From Deltaproteobacteria bacterium (GTDB lineage: Bacteria > Myxococcota_A > Polyangia > Fen-1088): 40,069 nucleotides of DNA. The translations under genes were made by a program, and so were the position numbers. The notes under the pieces were generated by a model that was given only the letters and a program-made list of their open reading frames with translations, was not told where the DNA came from and ran no database searches. The stretch covers positions 1 to 40,069 of the forward strand of contig JAFGPX010000166.1 of the NCBI GenBank assembly GCA_016935975.1, written 5' to 3'. Positions within the stretch are counted from its first letter, which is position 1; each line of letters starts with the position of its first letter. Of this stretch, positions 7,347-14,623 are shown one piece after another.

Positions 7347-7958
7347 CTATCGATACGGGCTGGCTGCCGGGGGCCGATCGACGACGGCAACCGGCGGCGC
7401 GGGTGGCGGTGGTTGGTCCACGCTCTCCTGTAGGCCCGGCGGCGTTTCCACCACCACCCTGGTCGGACCGACGTAGTTGGTTTCGGCGCCGACGCAGGCA
7501 TCGGCCTCGGTGCGCAGAACCTGCGCCTTCTGGTGCACGATGGTGACGCGCGTGTACTCGTGGAACTGGGCGTTATCGTCCCGGCGCACGATCGCCTCCT
7601 GCAGCGACTGCAGGGCCTGATCCAGGATCTTGGCGTTCGCGTTGAGCTGGGTCAGCTTGTCGAGCAGGCAGTTCAAGCGGATCACGTCCTTGTCGGCCTT
7701 GGCCTGTTCCACCTGGGTCTGAATCTGAAGCCGGATGTTCTCGATTTCCTTGCGGTAGTCGCGCCCCTGCTCGAGCATCTGGGGCCCGCTGATCGTGGGC
7801 TTGTGCTGCTCTGCCGCCGGCGCGGCCGGCACGGGCGCAGGCTGTGGTGCGGGCGCGACCGTCGGCGCCGGGCCACCTGTTGTCGAAGTCGCGGGCTGGG
7901 CCAGTGCCGCCGGCGCCCCCAGCAGAAACAACCACAGAACTCTAGACACCCTGGGCAT
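7347..7958 (-). CDS. Secreted Pro/Ala-rich coiled-coil protein, function unknown
   Basis: A 203-aa protein, not recognised. Signal peptide MPRVSRVLWLFLLGAPAALA, then about 40 residues rich in Ala, Pro and Thr, then a helical segment (about residues 58-135: QMLEQGRDYRKEIENIRLQI and NAKILDQALQSLQEAIVRRD) likely to form a coiled coil with one Cys inside (RLNCLLDKL) and one after it (ADACVG), and a Pro-rich tail. ATG 7958 is chosen because a GAGG precedes it and the signal peptide begins there; a TTG lies 21 nt further up. It sits between the AgmX/PglI-domain gene and the barrel gene, and a separate promoter (8032-8061) can drive the pair. Confidence 0.8.
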   Translation of the reverse strand: MPRVSRVLWLFLLGAPAALAQPATSTTGGPAPTVAPAPQPAPVPAAPAAEQHKPTISGPQMLEQGRDYRKEIENIRLQIQTQVEQAKADKDVIRLNCLLDKLTQLNANAKILDQALQSLQEAIVRRDDNAQFHEYTRVTIVHQKAQVLRTEADACVGAETNYVGPTRVVVETPPGLQESVDQPPPPAPPVAVVDRPPAASPYR

Positions 7959-8009
7959 ATTGAACCTCGTAGCTAGCAAAGGTGCGCAGATCCCCTAACG
8001 CGTCAGTAC

Positions 8010-8032
8010 TTGGCGGGCGAAAAACCCGCCAA
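8010..8032. repeat. Hairpin overlapping the internal promoter
   Basis: ttggcggg (8010-8017), loop of seven bases, cccgccaa (8025-8032): a perfect 8-bp stem. On the minus strand the arm at 8025-8032 touches the -10 hexamer, and the transcript would start within or beside the hairpin. It may be an operator or a 5'-end stem. No T run follows, so a terminator is less likely. Confidence 0.5.
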
Positions 8033-8061
8033 ATATATGGCCCGGATTTGCGCTGTGTCAA
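8032..8061 (-). promoter_or_regulatory. Sigma-70-type promoter inside the envelope operon
   Basis: Minus strand TTGACA (8056-8061), an 18-nt spacer, TATATT (8032-8037). The -35 is a perfect consensus and the -10 matches at five of six positions. Expected start near 8025, giving a leader of about 65 nt before ATG 7958. It lies just after the stop of the AgmX/PglI-domain gene (8076). Confidence 0.6.
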
Positions 8062-8075
8062 CTCGACCTTGGGAC

Positions 8076-9479
8076 TCATTGGGAAGACTGGAAGACGAAC
8101 GGATAGACGACCTCGACCGAGCCGCCGGAGGGGGCCGGGAAACGCCAGCGACGAACCAGACCTTTGATGCACGCCACGACCTCGGCGTCGCCCATGGTGT
8201 CCTCGTCGATCTCGACGACCGAAACCGTGCCGGCCGCGGTGATGGTCCAGCGCACCTTGATCTTGCCGCTCAGGTTCGGGTTGCGCTTCAGCGCGCGCTC
8301 GTAGCAGGCCTTGATGGCGCCGATTCTGGTGCGCACCTCCTTGGAAACCAGGGACGGATCCAGCTCGCCGTCCACCGCCGGGGCCTGGCTCTTGACCACG
8401 CCGGTCACGCGCTTCTCGGTCGAGCCCGCGCCGGTGTCGCCGCGCGCGATGGCGCCCGCGCCGCGCAGGCCGGAGATGTTGGCCACCTTGCCCGAGCCGC
8501 CGGTCCCCGTCTTCACTCCGCGCAACGCGGCGTCGCTGGTGGCCACCCGCAGTCCCCCGACGCCCTGGAAGGCCTTCTCCTGGTCGCGGTCCACGTCGCC
8601 CTTGCCCAGCACGTCGGCGATGGAGCCCGAGCCGTCGGCCTTGGCGCCGAGAAGCTTCAAGATGCCGGTGTTGCGCACCTGTTCGGTGAGCCGCGCGCGG
8701 CGTTCGGCGTCGATGCGCGCCTTCTCCTCGGCCGAGATCTCTTTCTTCGGTGTGTGGCCAGCCGACGGTCTTGCGGCCACCACCTTCTTGGCCTTGCCTT
8801 CGTCCTCCTTCTTCGTGTCGTCCTTGAGCGCGTTGTCCTTGGGCGGCTCGGGCGGCCGGGCCTTGACGACCATCTGCACGAAGCGATCGGGGATCTCCTC
8901 GATGTCCGGCTTGCGCGGCCAGTCCACGCCACGCAAATAGATCACGAACCCGAGGTGCGCGAGGAAGGAAACCGCGGCGATGCTGGTGTACACCCAGTCC
9001 AGGCCCGTGAAGAACGAGCCGCGCACCGAGGCGGGAAGCTGCGGCCGCGGCTGCGGCGGCGGCGGCGTGACGAACTGGAACAGCACGCTGAGGTCGCCGA
9101 CCGTGACCTTGCCGCGCGAGCGCTCGTCGAGAAGATAGCGCAAGCTCTGGCCGTGCTTGCGCAGCCGGCCGGCCTGCTTGAGCTGGGCCAGGGAGATGAC
9201 CTCGTTGCCGACCGCGATGCGCGCGTCCATGGCGTCGGCGAAATGCGCGACATAGCCCTTGGGGTGGGCCTCGAACAGCAACCATTGCTTGGGCAGCGCC
9301 TCGGACGGAACGGCGAAGGTGGCCTTGGACGACCAGCCGATGCTGATGTTTTCGCGCTTCCGGATCAGGCGCTCCTCGACGATGCGTCCGCCTTGCACGA
9401 TCCCGATGCGCAGAATGCGAGACTTCACGGCCGATGGGCTGCCCCTCCTCGATGCCGATGCCGGTGTCTGGGTCGCCAT
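8076..9479 (-). CDS. AgmX/PglI C-terminal domain protein, GltG-like
   Basis: A 467-aa bitopic membrane protein. Residues 20-137 resemble an FHA fold (RKRENISIG...VTVGDLSVLFQFV) but lack the usual phosphothreonine-binding SRxH pattern. A transmembrane helix spans about 159-183 (YTSIAAVSFLAHLGFVIYL). A charged periplasmic linker follows, and residues 373-467 form the AgmX/PglI (TonB-C-like) domain with two cysteines (IKACYERAL, VVACIKGLV) and GKIKVRWTITAAGTV. M. xanthus PglI/GltG has this order of parts and links the inner-membrane motor to the outer membrane in gliding. The motor genes aglRQS are not in this window. ATG 9479 follows gaggga. Overall family sure; gliding function not shown. Confidence 0.85.
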   Translation of the reverse strand: MATQTPASASRRGSPSAVKSRILRIGIVQGGRIVEERLIRKRENISIGWSSKATFAVPSEALPKQWLLFEAHPKGYVAHFADAMDARIAVGNEVISLAQLKQAGRLRKHGQSLRYLLDERSRGKVTVGDLSVLFQFVTPPPPQPRPQLPASVRGSFFTGLDWVYTSIAAVSFLAHLGFVIYLRGVDWPRKPDIEEIPDRFVQMVVKARPPEPPKDNALKDDTKKEDEGKAKKVVAARPSAGHTPKKEISAEEKARIDAERRARLTEQVRNTGILKLLGAKADGSGSIADVLGKGDVDRDQEKAFQGVGGLRVATSDAALRGVKTGTGGSGKVANISGLRGAGAIARGDTGAGSTEKRVTGVVKSQAPAVDGELDPSLVSKEVRTRIGAIKACYERALKRNPNLSGKIKVRWTITAAGTVSVVEIDEDTMGDAEVVACIKGLVRRWRFPAPSGGSVEVVYPFVFQSSQ

Positions 9480-9508
9480 GGAATCGTTCCCTCGTTGGGT
9501 TGGCCTGG

Positions 9509-9874
9509 CTAGAAAGGTGACTTGCTCACGCTGTCCAGAATCCTGGGCACGAACTCCTGCTTCAGCTCGTGCCAGTCGTAGTTTATGCTGGATTTCTGCA
9601 GAACGTAGAAAGCCTCGGGCTTTTGGATCTTGCCCTCGATCACGATCTCGCCCACTATCCTGTAGACCTTCTTGCCCCCGGCCCCGCGTTCGATCTTGAC
9701 TTTGGGCGCTTCCTGGTCGCCTTCGGCGCCGCCGGCCTCGGGCTTCGCTGCCGGGGCCGGGGCCGCGGTCTTCTTCTTGCCCTGCGCCATCGCGGCCGGT
9801 GCTGCCAGCCAAACGCCGAGCAGAGCGGCCATGGCCGCAACGAGAAAGCGTTTGCAGGCGCGCTGCGTCTTCAT
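9509..9874 (-). CDS. Small secreted protein, GltF-like by position
   Basis: A 121-aa protein with a signal peptide (cleavage near AMA|Q, residue 30), an Ala/Pro/Lys-rich stretch, and a compact conserved-looking domain (KKVYRIVGEIVIEGKIQKP through YDWHELKQEFVPRILDSV). I do not recognise the fold. It lies between the GltE-like TPR protein and the GltG-like protein, where M. xanthus carries GltF. ATG 9874 overlaps the upstream stop by 4 nt (ATGA), indicating coupling. Confidence 0.8.
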   Translation of the reverse strand: MKTQRACKRFLVAAMAALLGVWLAAPAAMAQGKKKTAAPAPAAKPEAGGAEGDQEAPKVKIERGAGGKKVYRIVGEIVIEGKIQKPEAFYVLQKSSINYDWHELKQEFVPRILDSVSKSPF

Positions 9875-11025
9875 GGCTGCCTCCGTGCCGGGGCCGCGGG
9901 CGGGTACGCGGGCGCGGCCGGATAGCCCGGGGCCGGCCCTGGCCTGGTCGCCGGGTTCGGCGCGGGCACCACGCCGGGGGTCGGCGCCGGTGCGCTGCCC
10001 GGTCCCGCCGCCTTCTTGGCGTCGTCGGCCGCCTTCTGGGCGGCGCGCTGGCGCTCGCGCTCTTCCTTCTTCTTCTGGCGCTCGATGCGCTTCTGCTCCT
10101 TCCGGATACCCTCCTGAGCCTCGGCCGTGTAGGCGTCCACCTCGGGCGGCACCGATTGGCCCGCGCCCTGCAGCATCTTCTTGTACTGGCCGAAGTAGGT
10201 GATGGCCGCGTTGAGCTTCGCGGTCGTGTCCATGTTCGGCATCTTGCTCGCGTCGAGATGCAGGATGGCGAGGTTGAAGACGGCATCGGCGTAGCGCGGA
10301 AAGAGCGCCAGGGCCTGCTTGTATTCGGCGAGGGCGCGGTCGAAGCGCGCGAGCCCGCGGTAGGCGCTGCCCAGGTTCATGTGCGCCTTGGCGAAGGTGG
10401 GCTGCAGTTGCACGGCGCGCTCGAGCACCGGCGTGGCGTCGCGGTAGTTCTTGACCACGAGGTACTGCGCGCCGAGGTTGTTCCACAAAATGGCGTTGTC
10501 CGGCCGCGCCTCGGCAGCCTTGCGGAACAGCTCGATGGCGCCGGCGGTGTTCTTCTTCTCCACCTCCATGAAGGCCATCATCTGGTAGATGTCCGAGCGC
10601 TCGGCCTCGCTGGCGCCCGCGTTCTTCATCATGTCGCCCAGGGTCTTGACCCACTCGTACTTGCCCAGCTTGAAGTAGGCGCGCGCCATGACCAGCATGG
10701 CCGGCGTGTAGCGCTCGTTCTTGTTGAGGGCGGCCTTGGCTTGTGCGACCGCGCCCTGGTAGTTGCGCCGTTCGTACATCCGCTTGGCGGCCTGCAACTC
10801 CTCGGTGGGAATCACGGCGGGCGGCGGCTCACGCCGCTTCCGAACGGGCGGCGCCTCGGCGGCCGCCGAAACCGCGGGCCAGGCCACCGGTCCGGCGAGG
10901 AAGGTCGGGTTGGCGTCGCCGGGCTTTGCACGGCAGAGCCAGAGCGCGGCGGGGCTTGGGAACCCTGCCAAGATTCCCACTGCAATCGCGAGGCAGGAGA
11001 GCCGCTTCGTCGCCGTCGTCGTCAT
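9871..11025 (-). CDS. Tetratricopeptide protein, GltE/AglT-like
   Basis: A 384-aa protein with an N-terminal export-type hydrophobic stretch, then five or so TPR units (about residues 75-270). Examples are ILWNNLGAQYLVVKNYRDAT and AHMNLGSAYRGLARFDRALA, with the W-LG-Y-A-A signature. A charged helix (EGIRKEQKRIERQKKKEERE) follows and a Pro/Ala tail ends the protein. No clear lipobox is seen, although M. xanthus AglT is described as a lipoprotein. It follows the large TPR gene with a 4-nt ATGA overlap and precedes the GltF-like gene with another. The TPR fold is sure; the orthology is inferred from gene order and size. Confidence 0.85.
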   Translation of the reverse strand: MTTTATKRLSCLAIAVGILAGFPSPAALWLCRAKPGDANPTFLAGPVAWPAVSAAAEAPPVRKRREPPPAVIPTEELQAAKRMYERRNYQGAVAQAKAALNKNERYTPAMLVMARAYFKLGKYEWVKTLGDMMKNAGASEAERSDIYQMMAFMEVEKKNTAGAIELFRKAAEARPDNAILWNNLGAQYLVVKNYRDATPVLERAVQLQPTFAKAHMNLGSAYRGLARFDRALAEYKQALALFPRYADAVFNLAILHLDASKMPNMDTTAKLNAAITYFGQYKKMLQGAGQSVPPEVDAYTAEAQEGIRKEQKRIERQKKKEERERQRAAQKAADDAKKAAGPGSAPAPTPGVVPAPNPATRPGPAPGYPAAPAYPPAAPARRQP

Positions 11026-14000
11026 GGCAACTCCACTCCGATGCGCTCGTCTTTGATGAAGGGGAACTCGTCGGGCAGGTACTTCGACAGGTTCTCCCGC
11101 GCCTTCTTCACGTACTCGTTGGTCACGCCCAGATCCGCGGCCCGATTGAGCGTGGCCTTCCACTGCCGCTTGGCCTCGTCCTCGACCGGCGTGACGAACT
11201 GGAAGATGGCGTCCTTGTACTCGGTCTCGGCCACCCCGCACAGCTCGGGATCGAGCTTGCATGCCTTCTTCGACAAGCGCTTGATCTCGTCGGGCGGGTT
11301 GTCGGCGGCCTTGATGAGCTTCTGCGCGAACTCGTAGAAGATGTCGCCGCGACGTAGGAAGGAGGCCAGGGTCCAGGTCGCGTCCTTGTACTCCCAGATC
11401 TTGGCGTACTCCTCCTGCAAGTCCTTGGCTTCGGCGGTGAATGCGTCGAAGACCTTGCGCACCTTCTTGGGATCGTTGCCGAAGCGCAGGGTCTTGGCCT
11501 GGAACGCCCTGAACTTCTCCTCGAGAATCAGGAAGTCGGCCTTGGCGGCGGCGGCCGCGGCCGGCGTGGCGGCCGGCAACCTCCGCGCGAGGAACTCGTT
11601 GCGCACCTTCTTGTAGGCGGCCAGCAGCGCGCGCTTGTCCCTGCCCTGCTCGGCCAGATGCGCCAGCCCCAAGTAGGCCTTGACCACGTATTCGCCGGCC
11701 TCCGGCTGCTTGCCGTAGCGCTTGATGAGCTCGCGCAGGCAGGCGCTTTCCTTGCCGTGCTCCTTCGCCTTGTGCAAGGCCGTGCAAGCGAAGGAGTAGG
11801 CCTGGGCCGAATCGGAAGGCTTTTCGGCGATGTTGTCCGCGTATTTCTTGTAGAGCTCCGCCGCTCGCGGATATTGCTGGTCGTTGTCGAGCAGCTGCGC
11901 CGCGATGCCGAGCGCTTCCTTGCGGTGCTCGTAGTCCGCGAACTTGGGATCCGTGGCGACGCGAAGGTAACCGCTGACCGCCTTGTCGAACTCGAAGAAG
12001 CGATACTGGTTGCGAGCCGCGTTCCACACCGCGTCGTTGGCCAGCGGGCTTTGCGCATAGTCGCGCGCCAGGCGTTCGTAGCACTTGGTGGCCTCGCCGT
12101 ACTTGTAGATCTTCTCGTAGATCACGCAGGCATTGTTGAGGTTGCTGGCGGCGTCCTGGTCCTTGGGATTGGCCGCGATGAGATCCATGAGATCCAGCGC
12201 CAAGCCCTCGTCGAGCTCGGTGCCGGTCTTGCTGCGCGGCTGCGCGCCGGCCGCCGCCGGCTTCTCCCCCGCCGCCAGCTTCGGCAACGCGGCCGCGCCG
12301 GTCACGATGGCGATGCCGCCCGGGCCCTCGCGGCACTGCACGAGCTGCTTGTTGGTGCCCTTCTCCTCGTTCTCGAGCGCGATGTCGAGGCGCTTCTTGA
12401 TGACCGTGGTCTTGACCGAAGCCTTGATGTCGGCAATGCGCGAGAGATAGGGCTTGGCCTGCGCCGCCTTGCTACACGGCGAATCGCTGAACTTGTCGAC
12501 CACCTGGAGCAAGCGGCCGAGCGCGCAGTCCTTGGCCTCCTCGTCTTCGATGCTGTAGTCGATGAAGTAGGTGGTCAGGATGGCGTCGTACGCCCGGAAG
12601 CCGACGTCGGGCTTGCTGTCGCAGTAGGCGTCCGTGATCTCGCCGAGGCGCGCGCGCGCCTCGGGCCACATGCGGTGCTTGAGCAGGATGACGGCCGAAG
12701 CGTAGCGCAGGTCGGGGGCGCGCTCGTCGGGCAAGTTGGCCACGTACCAGTCGAGGGCCCGCATGTACTGCGCGTAGAGCTCGTGCATGGGCAGCGGCGT
12801 GACCGGCGGCTTCGTGTTTTTCTCGTCCGGGATGGGCGGATCCTCGATGCGTCTTTCTTGCCTGTACCTGTCGATGATCTGCTCGAGCGCCTTGATCACC
12901 TGCAGCGCGGCGTCCTGCTGGTACTTGTTGTCCACGTTCGAGTCGCGCACGGCGACGTAAGCCGGGATCGATTCCGCCACCTTGCCGCCGTAGTAGAGCG
13001 CGTCGGCGTAGAAGGCCGAGAACTCGTAGGCGCGCTTCGAGTTGGGGTAGGCCGCGAGGTACTTCTCGTAAAGCTCGGCGGCCGTGCGATAGGTTTCCTG
13101 GCACTCGGCCGCCTCGACGGAGCCGGCCTGCTGCGCCTTGGCCCGGCAGGCCTGCGCGCCGGCGTGCACGTTGGTCGCCGCGGTCAGAAGGGCGTCCTCG
13201 GCCAGCTGCGCGGCCACGGCCAGGGCCTCGGGGTTGTTGGTGTTCTGCCTGTACCACTCGCTGCCCTTGCTGTAGTTGCGGCCGAGCTGTTCGCGCTCCT
13301 TGGCGGCCGCCACCAGGTTGCGGTCGCGCTCGTAGGCCTTGACGATCTTCTCCTGCAGCTTGGGCGCGTCCCCGAAGAACGGCCACATCTGCAGGATGTA
13401 TTTGTAGACGGCGATGGCCTCGGCGTACTTCGTCGAATCGAAGTAGATGTCGCCCAGGCGCTGGAAGACCTCCTTGACGTGCGGCTCGCCCTCGCGTCCA
13501 CGGTAGAAACTCTGCGCGCGCTGCAGGCCGGTTTCCGCGTCGGGGAGGGTGTCGCCGTCCCAGTCGGGCTCGGAGAAACTGATGCCCAAGTACTGCACCG
13601 CCTCGGGCCGCAGGTCCGAGCCGAACTTGTCCCCGGCCGCCTTCTTGCTGTCCGCCCACCCGACCAGACCGTCGAACTCGCGGATGGCTTCGACGAAACG
13701 GTTGTCGCGGTAGTACGACCAGGCCAGCTTGTAGATGGCCTTGTCGTAGTAGGCCGATTCCTTCCACTGCAGCACGCGGCCGTAGGCCGAGATGGCCCAG
13801 GCCAGCTCGGCGGCGTCGAAGTGCATTTCGCCGACGCGCGTCCACGCCTCGGGCAGGAACTTCGAGTCCTTCTTGATGGGCACGCAGTCCTTGTAGTAGT
13901 CCTCGAGCGGGCCCTGGCCCATGCCGGTGGCGGGCTTGCGCTCCGCTGGCTTGTCGAGCGGCTTGTACTGATTGCTGCACACCAGGGCCAGCAAGGCTTG

Positions 14001-14621
14001 CCGCGCCTCGGGCTCTTGCCCCATTTCGCCCAGACAGAAACCGAGGAGATAGTAGGTCGCGTCGAGCAGCCGGTAGTTGGGGAATTCGGTGAGCAGGCGG
14101 CGGTACAGGGTCACCGTCTGGTTGTAGTCGGCCTTGGGCGGCGGCGTGGTGGGCGGATTGTCGGAATCGAAGGCCTTCTGGTAGTCCTCCTGCGCGGTCA
14201 GGAATTCGTCGGACGCCTTCTCGTAGTAGAGCTCCGCCAGGCGGAACATCACGTCCGGGGTCCAGCGCTTGTCCGCCGGGTACTTGCGCAGGAAGCCCTC
14301 GAGCACGGCGATGGCGTCCATGCGCCGCTCTTTCTCCTCCTTCTCGTTCGCGACGATCATCGGCTCGTACTTGTCGCGAATGGCCTTCAGCTTCTCGTGG
14401 TAGGTGCGCTTGACGATGCCCTTGGCGGCCTGGCGGAAGCCGATCACCTCTTGCGTGTAGAGAATGAGATCCGCCGCCATCTCGTCGACCAGCTTGGGAT
14501 CGACGGGGGCCATGGGCCTGAGCTTGTCGGCCGGCGCGGCCAGGGCCAGCGCGGGCCCAAGCGCGCAGAAGAAGGCCGCCGTGCGCAGCCAGGAGCGACG
14601 AGCAAGGCGAGCCGCGGTCAC
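11022..14621 (-). CDS. Large periplasmic TPR protein, GltD/AgmU-like
   Basis: A 1199-aa protein. GTG start 14621 with a good gaggagag sequence upstream, two bases after the preceding stop. Signal peptide to about residue 28 (FFCALGPALALA). The remainder is almost entirely helical TPR-type repeats: DVMFRLAELYYEKASDEF, LLDATYYLLGFCLGEMGQE, FQRLGDIYFDSTKYAEAIAV, RAAELYKKYADNI and others, spread from about residue 100 to 1130. Periplasmic AgmU/GltD of M. xanthus is about the same length, TPR-rich, and precedes GltE, as here. A scaffold role in an envelope-spanning complex is the inferred function. Confidence 0.85.
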   Translation of the reverse strand: MTAARLARRSWLRTAAFFCALGPALALAAPADKLRPMAPVDPKLVDEMAADLILYTQEVIGFRQAAKGIVKRTYHEKLKAIRDKYEPMIVANEKEEKERRMDAIAVLEGFLRKYPADKRWTPDVMFRLAELYYEKASDEFLTAQEDYQKAFDSDNPPTTPPPKADYNQTVTLYRRLLTEFPNYRLLDATYYLLGFCLGEMGQEPEARQALLALVCSNQYKPLDKPAERKPATGMGQGPLEDYYKDCVPIKKDSKFLPEAWTRVGEMHFDAAELAWAISAYGRVLQWKESAYYDKAIYKLAWSYYRDNRFVEAIREFDGLVGWADSKKAAGDKFGSDLRPEAVQYLGISFSEPDWDGDTLPDAETGLQRAQSFYRGREGEPHVKEVFQRLGDIYFDSTKYAEAIAVYKYILQMWPFFGDAPKLQEKIVKAYERDRNLVAAAKEREQLGRNYSKGSEWYRQNTNNPEALAVAAQLAEDALLTAATNVHAGAQACRAKAQQAGSVEAAECQETYRTAAELYEKYLAAYPNSKRAYEFSAFYADALYYGGKVAESIPAYVAVRDSNVDNKYQQDAALQVIKALEQIIDRYRQERRIEDPPIPDEKNTKPPVTPLPMHELYAQYMRALDWYVANLPDERAPDLRYASAVILLKHRMWPEARARLGEITDAYCDSKPDVGFRAYDAILTTYFIDYSIEDEEAKDCALGRLLQVVDKFSDSPCSKAAQAKPYLSRIADIKASVKTTVIKKRLDIALENEEKGTNKQLVQCREGPGGIAIVTGAAALPKLAAGEKPAAAGAQPRSKTGTELDEGLALDLMDLIAANPKDQDAASNLNNACVIYEKIYKYGEATKCYERLARDYAQSPLANDAVWNAARNQYRFFEFDKAVSGYLRVATDPKFADYEHRKEALGIAAQLLDNDQQYPRAAELYKKYADNIAEKPSDSAQAYSFACTALHKAKEHGKESACLRELIKRYGKQPEAGEYVVKAYLGLAHLAEQGRDKRALLAAYKKVRNEFLARRLPAATPAAAAAAKADFLILEEKFRAFQAKTLRFGNDPKKVRKVFDAFTAEAKDLQEEYAKIWEYKDATWTLASFLRRGDIFYEFAQKLIKAADNPPDEIKRLSKKACKLDPELCGVAETEYKDAIFQFVTPVEDEAKRQWKATLNRAADLGVTNEYVKKARENLSKYLPDEFPFIKDERIGVELP

Positions 14622-14623
14622 GG

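Noticed and set aside
8010-8032. Intrinsic terminator after the GltG-like gene
   Set aside because: The stem is perfect but no T tract follows on the minus strand, and the position coincides with a consensus promoter.
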